Positions 24,181 to 32,258 of a DNA stretch of 64,000 nt are shown in pieces. The stretch spans positions 1 to 64,000 of the forward strand of contig CALVNY010000009.1 of assembly GCA_944350085.1 (NCBI GenBank), read 5' to 3'. Under the pieces are notes generated by a model. The model had not been told where the DNA came from. It saw nothing but the letters and a program-made list of their open reading frames with translations, and ran no database searches. Numbering within the stretch: the first letter of the stretch is position 1; each line of letters opens with the position of its first letter. The position numbers were made by a program, and so were the translations under genes. Origin of the DNA: an uncultured Clostridia bacterium. Lineage in GTDB: Bacteria > Bacillota > Clostridia > Christensenellales > UBA1242.

Positions 24181-27033
24181 ATGTTGGAAGTTAGAAATTT
24201 AACTAAAATTTACAAAACAAAAAAAGTTGAAGATGTAAGGGCTCTTGACAATGTTTCCATTTCATTTAATGACACAGGTATGGTTTTTTTGCTTGGGAAA
24301 AGTGGTAGTGGCAAAAGCACTCTACTTAATGTTATGGGTGGACTAGACAAATTTGATAGTGGCGAAATAATAATAAAAGGCAAAAGTTCTAAAACTTTTA
24401 GTGAAAGAGATTTTGATTCTTATAGAAACACTTTTTTGGGTTTTATTTTTCAGGAATATAACATACTTCCTGAATTTACAGTGCAAAAAAACATTGCCTT
24501 GGCACTTGAACTTCAAGGTAAAAAAGCAGACAAAGAAAGTGTTGAAAACTTGCTTAGTCAAGTAGACTTAAAAGGCTACGCTAAAAGAAAACCAAATCAA
24601 TTAAGTGGTGGTCAAAAACAAAGAATTGCAATCGCCCGAGCACTTATTAAAAATCCTGAAATAATTATGGCAGACGAGCCAACAGGCGCACTTGATAGCA
24701 ACACGGGGAAACAAGTTTTTGACACTTTAAAAAAATTGTCACAAACAAAATTGGTTATAGTTGTTTCGCATGATAGAGAGTTTGCAGAAATTTATGCTGA
24801 CCGTATTATTGAAATGAAAGACGGAAAAGTTATTTCTGATGTTACAAAAAGGCAAAAACCACCAAAGGAACTATCAAGAGGATTTAAGATTGTTGGCAAA
24901 AATATGATTCATATTGAAAAGAATCATAAATTTAATGCTTTGGAAGCAAAATACTTAAACGACATAGTTAAATCAAGTGAAACGGATATTATAATAAGTG
25001 CCGATAGTAAAATTAATAAAGACATTAAAAAGATTGCAAAAATTGATGATAATGGCAATAGTGAATATTTTGACGACACAGTAAAGTCCGACATTAAGGA
25101 CGAAAAATATCTTGGCGACAATTTAAAATTAATAAAAAGCAAACTAAAATTTAAAGATAGTTTTAAAATGGGCGCAAGTGGGCTTAAAACTAAAAAGGTA
25201 AGGCTTGTAATAACAATATTGCTTTCCGCTATTGCTTTAGCAATGTTTGGTTTGGCTGACACTATGGCATCGTTTAATCCTGCAAAAAGCAACTATGAAA
25301 GTTTAAAAAGCTTGGGGGTTGAAACTGTTAGCATTGGAAAGGTTCATGTTGAAGATGATGATGGATATACATATAGGCAGGAAGCAACTATTACAGAAAA
25401 AGATTTAGTAGATTTGCAAAACAAATTTACAAATTACACTTTCATTGGCAAAAACACAATAAATTTTAGTTTGGATAATTATTGTTACGATAGCAATAAA
25501 TATTACTATTATTATGAACAATCTGTTGCAGGTGCCTATGAAATGGATGAAGCAAAGGCTAAAATTTATGGCATTTCCTTGTATCCAAATTCATCAACAG
25601 GCAAATTTCCAACTGAGTCAAATGAAGTTGCAATTACAAAATATCATTTTGATATGTTAAAAGATTTGTCTTATCGAGATAGAGATAATGGTCAAAAAGT
25701 TACTATTCAATCTGTTAATGATATTTTAAACAAAACAATAGCAATAGAAAACAATGATTTTAAAATAGTTGGTGTGCTTGACACAAATTTGGACACATCA
25801 AAATATGAAATGTTAAAAAATAACCCAACAGACTATTCGGCATATATGCTTCAAGAAGAATTTAAAACACTATTAAATTATGGATTTCATAATTCGTTGT
25901 TTTTCAATCAAGGTGTTGTTGAACAACTAAATATAAATCGTGTTGTGAGTGGACAATATAATAATGTATATTTTGGTGAAGATTATTTAACAAATGGTTA
26001 CTACGACAATTTTTCTGCAAATGGTCAATTACATATTAACAACGGCAATGCAATTTTACTTGACGATGATTATGCAATGAAAAGCAATGATATTTTAGTT
26101 GGCTCAGACATTTTAACTACATATTTTTCAAATTTTAATTTTAATCCAACATACACTTATGATGTTACAGACCGTGTTTATTATATTTCATATAATGGAA
26201 ATAAATATTATTCTATTGATGAATTTAAAACACAATTTGTTACAGATTTAAAAAATCAATTTAAAGATTCCAACATTACTGCAAATTTGTACAATTATAG
26301 AACAGAACAAACTGAAAAACTTAATGTTGTAGGTGTTTATTTGGGGATTTTGAATTTTGATTCAATAGAAGAAGCATATAAAAATCAATATAGATTTAGT
26401 TATCAAAATCAAGCAATTTATTTTAAAGATTATTTAACGGTTCCAGAAAGCATACAATATTTGTTTGGAAATTATAAATCTTTGCAGGTTAAATTGCTTA
26501 ATGACAAATCAAGCGATTTTGAGCTTGTTAAATATTTAAGTAATTATCAATCAAAAGCAGATGCTTTGATTATTAAAAGTCAAATTAGTGGAATACTTGA
26601 AAATTTTGTTAGCACAATTGAAATAATGGCACAAGTGTTTTTGTACATAGGAATAGGCTTTGCAGTGTTCTCTGCATTACTACTTATGAATTTTATAGCA
26701 ATTTCAATAAGTTATAAAAAGAAAGAAATTGGTATACTTCGTGCATTGGGAGCAAGGGGAAGCGATGTTTATGGAATTTTCTTTAACGAAAGTTTAATTA
26801 TCACTTTCTTCAATTATGTAATAGCAATAATTTTAACTATTGCCTCTATTATTGCAATTAACTTTTATATGAAAAATGAATTAGGATTTTACTTAACTCT
26901 TTTAACATTTGGCATTAGACAATTAATTTTGCTTGCACTAGTTAGTTTTTTAGTTGCAGTAATTGCAAGTTTCTTGCCAACTAATAGAATTTCAAAGATG
27001 AAACCTATTGATGCAATACAAGATAGAAAATAA
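24181..27033 (+). CDS. ABC transporter, fused ATPase and FtsX-type permease (MacB-like)
   Basis: A 950-residue fusion. Residues 1-220 are the ATPase: Walker A GKSGSGKST (39-47), signature LSGGQKQR (141-148), Walker B IIMADE (161-166) and the H-loop near 197. A linker of about 110 residues leads to membrane segment 1 (about 340-360), an extracytoplasmic domain of about 450 residues rich in Tyr and Asn, and three C-terminal membrane segments (about 820-945) with the FtsX pattern KKKEIGILRALGARGSDV. MacB-type mechanotransmission ABC systems act on envelope lipoproteins or peptides rather than classic import. The usual fusion order is kept. The start follows TGGAGAATAAAT. Substrate unknown. Confidence 0.92.
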   Translation: MLEVRNLTKIYKTKKVEDVRALDNVSISFNDTGMVFLLGKSGSGKSTLLNVMGGLDKFDSGEIIIKGKSSKTFSERDFDSYRNTFLGFIFQEYNILPEFTVQKNIALALELQGKKADKESVENLLSQVDLKGYAKRKPNQLSGGQKQRIAIARALIKNPEIIMADEPTGALDSNTGKQVFDTLKKLSQTKLVIVVSHDREFAEIYADRIIEMKDGKVISDVTKRQKPPKELSRGFKIVGKNMIHIEKNHKFNALEAKYLNDIVKSSETDIIISADSKINKDIKKIAKIDDNGNSEYFDDTVKSDIKDEKYLGDNLKLIKSKLKFKDSFKMGASGLKTKKVRLVITILLSAIALAMFGLADTMASFNPAKSNYESLKSLGVETVSIGKVHVEDDDGYTYRQEATITEKDLVDLQNKFTNYTFIGKNTINFSLDNYCYDSNKYYYYYEQSVAGAYEMDEAKAKIYGISLYPNSSTGKFPTESNEVAITKYHFDMLKDLSYRDRDNGQKVTIQSVNDILNKTIAIENNDFKIVGVLDTNLDTSKYEMLKNNPTDYSAYMLQEEFKTLLNYGFHNSLFFNQGVVEQLNINRVVSGQYNNVYFGEDYLTNGYYDNFSANGQLHINNGNAILLDDDYAMKSNDILVGSDILTTYFSNFNFNPTYTYDVTDRVYYISYNGNKYYSIDEFKTQFVTDLKNQFKDSNITANLYNYRTEQTEKLNVVGVYLGILNFDSIEEAYKNQYRFSYQNQAIYFKDYLTVPESIQYLFGNYKSLQVKLLNDKSSDFELVKYLSNYQSKADALIIKSQISGILENFVSTIEIMAQVFLYIGIGFAVFSALLLMNFIAISISYKKKEIGILRALGARGSDVYGIFFNESLIITFFNYVIAIILTIASIIAINFYMKNELGFYLTLLTFGIRQLILLALVSFLVAVIASFLPTNRISKMKPIDAIQDRK

Positions 27034-27061
27034 AAAAAGGAACATTTATGTTCCTTTTTTG
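27033..27061 (+). terminator. Terminator of the ABC exporter
   Basis: AAAAAAGGAACAT pairs with ATGTTCCTTTTTT. T runs on both sides suggest it also serves the convergent acyltransferase gene. Confidence 0.82.
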
Positions 27062-27106
27062 TTTTTAAATTAAATTTTTAATATAATCTAAAAATTAAGA
27101 AAATTT

Positions 27107-28210
27107 TTAACCAATAAGTGGCTCTTCTTTTTTACTCTTAATGTATTTAATTATTTTTACAATTCCTTTTTTGCTATATTTAATTATTAAGTGCAGTATA
27201 ACTGCCGATATTATTGAGGCAAAGAAAACAACAATGGCATACCAATTTTTGCTTAATTCAAATAGTGGAACAACATCTTTAAATAGATTTATAAACAAAA
27301 ATTGTAGTAAATAAATTTCTAGTCCAACTCTTTTTATTGTGGACAAAATAATGTTTCCAAAATTAACTTTTTGCAACAATAAAACAATAAGGCAAATTAA
27401 ACATGCAATTTGAGTTTGAGATTTATCAATTAATGTAAAGAAAAATTCGTTTATGCAAAATATAGTTATTATTACAAACAAACACCACAAATAATGCTTT
27501 TTAAAAAACTTGTTAAGCTGATTGTAATATAATGCGTAAACCAAGCCTATAACAAAACAAAATATGCTTCTTCTGTAAATGCTGTCGTATGGCAAAAACT
27601 CAATTGAAATATAATAAACAACAACAAACAAAACCATAAATATAGTGCATAATTCATTGGTTAATTTAACTTTGTTTCCAATAAAATAAATTATAAAAAA
27701 TGCCAAGTATAATACAATTATTGTAGGGATAAACCAAGCATAACTATTTATAATTGAAAAATTATTTAGCCAAACAATTCCTAGTATATTTGTTATAATT
27801 TCAAGTGTTGAAAAATCTTTGCCAATTAATAAAAAGTAAACAACATAAATGGCATTTGTTATAACATAAACAATATAAATTAAAGGTAATTTTTTTGTTA
27901 ATATTGTTTTTATGTATGATGGATTGCGTTTGTGGTTTAATAGCAATCCAAACCCAGAAATAAAAAAGAATATTCCAACTGCTAGTTCACCAATGTTTAT
28001 ATCATATATTTTGTAAAATATATAAAGAGAATTATTATTAGAATTTCCCAAAACAAAGCCAATGTGACACAAAAGCACTAACAATGTGCTTAAACCATAT
28101 AATGAGGAACTAGTTTTCTTTTCAAAAACTGTTTCATTATATTGATTTACCGAGTAAATTTTTAAATTATAAACAATTACAGCAATAAACAAAATAAGTA
28201 AAATAATCAT
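27107..28210 (-). CDS. Acyltransferase 3 family membrane protein
   Basis: A 367-residue polytopic membrane protein with about ten hydrophobic segments. The N-terminal part contains STLLVLLCHIGFVLG (residues 41-55), where the His corresponds to the catalytic His of acyltransferase-3 enzymes, and ELAVGIFFFISGFGLL (about 76-91), the usual next helix with its Phe-Phe-x-Ile-Ser-Gly pattern. Such enzymes transfer acyl groups to cell-wall polymers or surface glycans. It begins 13 nt after the cytidine deaminase stop, with AAGGAAATT as ribosome site, so the two probably share a transcript, though a functional link is not obvious. Confidence 0.82.
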   Translation of the reverse strand: MIILLILFIAVIVYNLKIYSVNQYNETVFEKKTSSSLYGLSTLLVLLCHIGFVLGNSNNNSLYIFYKIYDINIGELAVGIFFFISGFGLLLNHKRNPSYIKTILTKKLPLIYIVYVITNAIYVVYFLLIGKDFSTLEIITNILGIVWLNNFSIINSYAWFIPTIIVLYLAFFIIYFIGNKVKLTNELCTIFMVLFVVVYYISIEFLPYDSIYRRSIFCFVIGLVYALYYNQLNKFFKKHYLWCLFVIITIFCINEFFFTLIDKSQTQIACLICLIVLLLQKVNFGNIILSTIKRVGLEIYLLQFLFINLFKDVVPLFELSKNWYAIVVFFASIISAVILHLIIKYSKKGIVKIIKYIKSKKEEPLIG

Positions 28211-28223
28211 TAATTAATTTCCT

Positions 28224-28619
28224 TTATTCTTTTAAACTTTTTGGGCTAAAAAAGTATGGCAAAAGTTCACTTGCTTTGTAAATCTTATAATCTGTTGTGC
28301 TTTTTGCAACAACAACATCCATTTGAGGATTAAATTCAACAAGCAATTGTCTGCAACTTCCACAAGGGTAGCAGTAATCTAAACCATCTCCGTAAACAGC
28401 AACAGCAACTATATCTTTATGCCCACTTTTAACAGCATTAGTTACTGCAACTTGTTCTGCACAACAACAAGGAGCAGGGGTTATGTTTTCAACATTACAA
28501 CCTGTAAAAATCTCACCACTTTTTGTTAAAACGCTTGCACCAACTCTAAATTTATAATAAGGAGTGTATGCGTTTGAATTAACTTCCATTGCTTTTTCAA
28601 TAAGATTTGTGTAATCCAT
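28224..28619 (-). CDS. cdd: Cytidine deaminase
   Basis: A 131-residue homotetrameric-type cytidine deaminase that converts cytidine and deoxycytidine to uridine and deoxyuridine in pyrimidine salvage. The zinc ligands and catalytic Glu are visible: CAEQVA (C53, E55) and PCGSCRQ (C86, C89). CNVENITP (41-48) is the conserved substrate loop. Length is typical. It lies upstream of the acyltransferase on the same strand. Confidence 0.96.
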   Translation of the reverse strand: MDYTNLIEKAMEVNSNAYTPYYKFRVGASVLTKSGEIFTGCNVENITPAPCCCAEQVAVTNAVKSGHKDIVAVAVYGDGLDYCYPCGSCRQLLVEFNPQMDVVVAKSTTDYKIYKASELLPYFFSPKSLKE

Positions 28620-28647
28620 TTTTCCCTCTTCTATTTAAATATAAAAT

Positions 28648-28656
28648 ATTATAACA
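28648..28656 (-). promoter_or_regulatory. Extended -10 promoter of cdd
   Basis: Minus strand reads TGTTATAAT. About 29 nt separate it from the start codon. Confidence 0.6.
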
Positions 28657-28672
28657 CAAAGTAAAAAAATAA

Positions 28673-28702
28673 AAAAAGTAAAAACTGATGTTTTACTTTT
28701 TA
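28673..28702 (-). terminator. Terminator of the YugP-like gene
   Basis: On the minus strand AAAAAGTAAAA pairs with TTTTACTTTTT, followed by Ts. Confidence 0.65.
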
Positions 28703-28708
28703 ATTATA

Positions 28709-29488
28709 TTAATTCGACTTAACTTTTAAAATTATTTCAAAAATTATTTTAATAACTTGCAATAATGAAATTATGAATTCAATTATATATGCAATCATAA
28801 ACACACTAAATAATTCTTTAATTAATGACCTTTCTTTTTTATTTAAAATGTTTGTTTTTTCCATAAGTTCAAGTGCCAATTTATTTGCTCTGCTTTCAAC
28901 GGGTATGGTAACTACTGCATAAATTACAGAAAGCAAATAAATTATAGTTGAAAAAATAATTGAAATAATAGAAATTGCACCACCAAGAGAAAACATAATA
29001 TCAAATATTATTCCCAAAACGCTTAATGGAACAACCCAAAAAGGAGTAAATAAAATAAATGGTGCAATAAACGCCCTTACTTTAAAGGTTTTATTTTTTT
29101 CTTTGTCTTGAATTACAAGGCCAACTTTTTGGCAGGCTATTCCAACTGCAGTAATGCTTGTTTGGTTAATTATTTCTTTTCTTAAATATATGGTTTTATT
29201 TTTTTTGGAATAACAATTTCCATAAAACAACGCTCTAAAAAAGCCAAGTTGTTCTACTTTAACATCGGACATTCCGTTTTCATCAAGCAGTGTCCTTGCT
29301 GCACTAAAGGCAGTGTGACCTTTTGCTGTTGAAATTTTATTAAAATTATTATATTTTAAGCAAACTGTAATCCTTGTAATTATAGCAGAAATAGTTGCTA
29401 TAATTAATAACACACCTACAATTATTAATGCTGCAGTTAACCAAAGCAATCCACTTGGATTATAATCATTTAAAATTAAAGAATTCAT
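28709..29488 (-). CDS. YugP-like membrane protein lacking the HExxH zinc motif
   Basis: A 259-residue membrane protein with an N-terminal segment (about 14-38) and three C-terminal hydrophobic segments. Its layout follows the YugP/Zn_peptidase_2 family: the Ser/Gly...A.xLL.xxG block (KGHTAFSAARTLLDENG, about 53-69), then LGFFRALFYGN, the YLRKEII block, and then SITAVGIACQKVGLVIQD (about 112-129), where the family has AVAVAAHEVGHAIQ. Here the two zinc His residues and the catalytic Glu are replaced by Cys, Gln and Leu-type residues. It is therefore probably a pseudo-enzyme. The second zinc region VESRANKLALELM keeps a Glu. Family assignment is by pattern and not certain. Confidence 0.6.
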   Translation of the reverse strand: MNSLILNDYNPSGLLWLTAALIIVGVLLIIATISAIITRITVCLKYNNFNKISTAKGHTAFSAARTLLDENGMSDVKVEQLGFFRALFYGNCYSKKNKTIYLRKEIINQTSITAVGIACQKVGLVIQDKEKNKTFKVRAFIAPFILFTPFWVVPLSVLGIIFDIMFSLGGAISIISIIFSTIIYLLSVIYAVVTIPVESRANKLALELMEKTNILNKKERSLIKELFSVFMIAYIIEFIISLLQVIKIIFEIILKVKSN

Positions 29489-29589
29489 AATGCACCTAGA
29501 TTATTACATACTTACAAATTAATGGTACAGTAAACATAAAAAATTGTCAATTTATTTATTAAATAGGGGATTAAAATGGCACTATTTTA

Positions 29590-29609
29590 GCCAAATTAGA
29601 TGATTTGGC
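29590..29609. repeat. Isolated inverted repeat
   Basis: GCCAAAT, six bases, ATTTGGC. No T run follows. It lies between the divergent YugP-like and mgtE genes and could be an operator or part of an RNA; role unknown. Confidence 0.4.
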
Positions 29610-29729
29610 GTCTTTAAAAATGGTTTTAAAATTAAATTTATAACATTTAAACAAAAATATTTTTTAGTTATTTGATTATTAAATTTTTTTATTTTAATCA
29701 AAATTATAATTAATTTTTAATTAATGTAT

Positions 29730-29758
29730 TTACTATAAAATAATTTATGTGTTATACT
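29730..29758 (+). promoter_or_regulatory. Promoter of mgtE
   Basis: TTACTA (29730-29735), 17 nt, TATACT (29753-29758) preceded by TGT. The start of transcription would be near 29765. Confidence 0.55.
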
Positions 29759-29767
29759 TAATAAGTT

Positions 29768-29802
29768 AATATTTCTCAAAGCTTTAAGAGAAATATTTTT
29801 TT
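29768..29802 (+). promoter_or_regulatory. 5'-end stem-loop with T run in the mgtE leader
   Basis: AATATTTCTC (29768-29777) pairs perfectly with GAGAAATATT (29788-29797), the loop itself contains AAAGCTTT, and seven Ts follow. It looks like a terminator placed at the very start of the transcript, or a 5' stabilising hairpin. No alternative pairing that would disrupt it was found. Confidence 0.5.
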
Positions 29803-29860
29803 GTAAAGCGTAAACAAAAAAAATAATATTATGTTGCCAATAAAAAAAGGAGATTCAACT

Positions 29861-31219
29861 ATGGATTCAATACTAGAATTGATTGAGCAAAAACATTATT
29901 CAAAAGTTAAAAAGATATTATCAGAAATGCTTGTTCCAGATGTTGCCGAACTTTTGGAAAATATTAAAAATGATGCTGATTTAGTTATAACATTTAGATT
30001 GCTTCCAAAAAGTTTGGGGGCAGAAGTGTTTAGTTATATTAGCCCAGAACTTCAACAAACCTTAGTTGAATTGTTAAGCGACAAAGAAATTGGATACATA
30101 ATTGAAGAGTTGTACATAGACGATGCCGTTGACTTTATTGATGAAATGCCTGCAAATGTGGTTGAAAAGGTTTTAAAAACAAGCACAAAAGAAACAAGAC
30201 AAACAATTAATAGGCTTTTAAGATATAAAGACAACACAGCAGGGTCATTAATGACAACTGAGTTTGTGGATTTTAAATCTGGAATTACAGTTGAAAAAGC
30301 ACTTGCAAGAATTAGAAGAATTGGAAAAGATGTGGAAACCATAAATGTGCTTTATGTAACTAACAAGGAAAGAGTTTTAATTGGTGTTTTAAGTATTAGA
30401 GAATTGCTTTTGGCTGACCCTGATGAGATTGTGGACGACTTAATGGAAACAAACATCATAAGCGTTGAAACTAATTGTGACCAAGAAGAACTTGCCCTTG
30501 AATTTAAAAAGTACGACTTTTTGTCTTTGCCTGTTGTTGACAAAGAAAATAGATTAGTTGGAATTGTTACTATTGATGACGTTGTTGATATAATGAGTGA
30601 TGAAGCAACAGAAGATATTGAGATTATGAACGCTATCACTCCTAACGATAAATCTTATTTAAAAACAAATGTATTTAAAATTTGGTTAAACAGAGTTCCA
30701 TGGTTAATGTTGCTTATGATTTCTGCAACTTTTACTGGATTAATTATTACAAAAAACGAAGCATTGCTTAGCAAAAGTGCGTTTGGAATAGTGCTTACAG
30801 CATGTATTCCAATGCTTATGGGAACAGGCGGAAATGCTGGAGGACAAGCAAGCGCAACAATTATTCGTGGGATTGCATTGAACGAAATAACAATAAAAGA
30901 TTATTTTAAAGTTGTTTGGAAAGAAGTTAGAGTTGCAGTTTTGTTAGGAATTTCACTTTCTGCATTATGCTATTTAAAATTGTTGTTTATAGATGGATTA
31001 TTTAACGAACCACAAGGCTATTTGGTTGCAGGTGTTATTTGTTTTGCGATGTTTTTAACTGTTGTTTTTGCAAAGGTTGTTGGTGCAAGTTTGCCAATAT
31101 TGGCAAAACAATGCAAACTAGACCCAGCAGTTATGGCAAGCCCATTTATTACAACAATTATTGACACAGTTTCTCTTTTAATTTTGTGTGGACTAACTAG
31201 CGCATTGCTTCCAGTTTAA
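29861..31219 (+). CDS. mgtE: Magnesium transporter MgtE
   Basis: A 452-residue magnesium channel/transporter. The start at ATG 29861 follows AAAGGAG; a longer reading from 29831 lacks a ribosome site. Domains in order: N-terminal MgtE_N superhelix (residues 1-120, with Leu-rich helices), a pair of CBS domains (about 125-250, DEIVDDLMETNIISV and GIVTIDDVVDIMSDEA), the plug helix, and five membrane helices. The pore block GTGGNAGGQASATIIRG (about 324-340) and CKLDPAVMASPFITTIIDT are diagnostic. Acidic cytoplasmic domains normally sense magnesium and close the pore when it is abundant. A small two-helix protein gene follows nine bases later. Confidence 0.97.
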   Translation: MDSILELIEQKHYSKVKKILSEMLVPDVAELLENIKNDADLVITFRLLPKSLGAEVFSYISPELQQTLVELLSDKEIGYIIEELYIDDAVDFIDEMPANVVEKVLKTSTKETRQTINRLLRYKDNTAGSLMTTEFVDFKSGITVEKALARIRRIGKDVETINVLYVTNKERVLIGVLSIRELLLADPDEIVDDLMETNIISVETNCDQEELALEFKKYDFLSLPVVDKENRLVGIVTIDDVVDIMSDEATEDIEIMNAITPNDKSYLKTNVFKIWLNRVPWLMLLMISATFTGLIITKNEALLSKSAFGIVLTACIPMLMGTGGNAGGQASATIIRGIALNEITIKDYFKVVWKEVRVAVLLGISLSALCYLKLLFIDGLFNEPQGYLVAGVICFAMFLTVVFAKVVGASLPILAKQCKLDPAVMASPFITTIIDTVSLLILCGLTSALLPV

Positions 31220-31228
31220 TGGTGAAAT

Positions 31229-31402
31229 ATGAAAAAATATTGGTTAATTGCACTCTTGCTATTTTTGTGGATTATTGCTGTTGCACTATTAATACTTTGC
31301 TTTACTATATTTAAAGACAATTATGTTTTTTTAGTAATTAGTTTAATAGTTTTTGTTGTTATATGTTTTGTTCAAAGGTTAATTATTTCAAATAAGAAAT
31401 AA
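31229..31402 (+). CDS. Small two-helix membrane protein
   Basis: A 57-residue reading frame beginning MKKYWLIALLLFLWIIA and ending RLIISNKK. It consists of two hydrophobic helices (about residues 4-28 and 31-50) joined by a short KDNYV turn, with positive charges at both ends. ATG 31229 has GGTG five bases upstream and lies nine bases after the mgtE stop, so it is probably the second gene of the mgtE transcript. Whether it assists MgtE is unknown. No family recognised. Confidence 0.6.
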   Translation: MKKYWLIALLLFLWIIAVALLILCFTIFKDNYVFLVISLIVFVVICFVQRLIISNKK

Positions 31403-31430
31403 ATATATGAAACAAATAAAAATATAAAAA

Positions 31431-31461
31431 AATAACATAGTTTCTACTATGTTATTTTTTG
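31431..31461. terminator. Bidirectional terminator between mgtE unit and hpt
   Basis: AATAACATAG (31431-31440) pairs with CTATGTTATT (31447-31456); T runs occur on both strands, fitting the convergent arrangement. Confidence 0.85.
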
Positions 31462-31489
31462 TGTTTAAACTTTTAAAAGCAAAACTTTT

Positions 31490-32044
31490 TTACTTATAAA
31501 TTGATTCATCTAAAACTGCAACATAAGGCAAGTTTCTATACAAATCGTTATAATCCATACCATATCCAACAAGGAATTTGTCGTCCACAACTTTTCCAAC
31601 CAAGTCGGGCTTTAAATCGTATTTTCTTGCGCTTGGCTTATCAAGCAATGTTACGATTTTTATGGATAGTGGGTTTCTAGGGCGAAGTTTTTCCAAAATA
31701 ACTTTTAGGCTTGTTGCAGTGTTAACTGAGTCGTCCAACAAAATCACATGTTTGCCTTCAACATCTTCATCAATATCTTTTCTTATATCTAATTTGTGAG
31801 TGCTTGCACTTCCAACATAACTAGTTGCCCAGAAAAAATCCAAAGTGCTTGGGAAATTTAACTTTCTGTATAAATCGCAAGTGAACATAATTGCACCTTT
31901 TAACAACCCAACAACAACAATAGGTTCTTTTTTGTCTTGATATTCTTCATTTAATTTTTCAGCAAGTTCGCTTGTGATTTTGTCAATATCTTCTTTTGTT
32001 AGTAATGTTTCTTTTAGGCAAGATTTTAATTTATCCATTTTCAT
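31490..32044 (-). CDS. hpt: Hypoxanthine phosphoribosyltransferase, atypical PRPP loop
   Basis: A 184-residue purine salvage enzyme that converts hypoxanthine or guanine plus PRPP into IMP or GMP. Seen: the pyrophosphate loop GLLKGA (46-51), SYVG (75-78), and the C-terminal block VGYGMDYNDLYRNLPYV that is diagnostic for HPRT. The PRPP loop reads LDDSVNTATS (103-112), where HPRT normally has EDIIDTGxT; the Asp considered the catalytic base is replaced by Asn and the Gly by Ala. The start follows GGAGGTG. The enzyme may have altered activity, although everything else fits a functional protein. Confidence 0.88.
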   Translation of the reverse strand: MKMDKLKSCLKETLLTKEDIDKITSELAEKLNEEYQDKKEPIVVVGLLKGAIMFTCDLYRKLNFPSTLDFFWATSYVGSASTHKLDIRKDIDEDVEGKHVILLDDSVNTATSLKVILEKLRPRNPLSIKIVTLLDKPSARKYDLKPDLVGKVVDDKFLVGYGMDYNDLYRNLPYVAVLDESIYK

Positions 32045-32155
32045 AAGGTAACACCTCCAAATACAACAAACAAAAAATTTATTTATATGTTTTTAAATTT
32101 TTAATTTTATTAATAACTTATTAATTTAATTTTTTAATTACTTTAATTCATAATA

Positions 32156-32164
32156 ATTATAACA
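32156..32164 (-). promoter_or_regulatory. Extended -10 promoter of hpt
   Basis: Minus strand reads TGTTATAAT. It implies a 5' leader of about 105 bases, A/T-only, ending in GGAGGTG. Confidence 0.6.
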
Positions 32165-32230
32165 CAAAAGTTTAAAGTTTAGAAATATTTTAGTAAACTT
32201 GTTAATTTATTTTTTATGCACAAACTAATA

Positions 32231-32239
32231 TGTTATAAT
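32231..32239 (+). promoter_or_regulatory. Extended -10 promoter of the rRNA methyltransferase gene
   Basis: TGTTATAAT on the plus strand, divergent from the hpt promoter. The leader is short (about 14 bases). Confidence 0.6.
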
Positions 32240-32258
32240 AGTTCGTGTTAGGTGATTT

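Larger units (their letters stand above)
29489..29860. other. Intergenic leader region before mgtE
   Basis: The 372 bases contain no credible gene. They hold an isolated perfect hairpin GCCAAAT/ATTTGGC (29590-29609), a long A/T-only stretch, a promoter (29730-29758) and a stem-loop at the expected 5' end of the mgtE transcript. I looked for the conserved blocks of an M-box (ykoK) magnesium riboswitch and did not recognise them. Confidence 0.55.

Noticed and set aside
29489-29860. A magnesium M-box riboswitch before mgtE.
   Set aside because: I did not find the conserved M-box blocks, and the transcribed leader (about 95 bases) looks too short for the aptamer.
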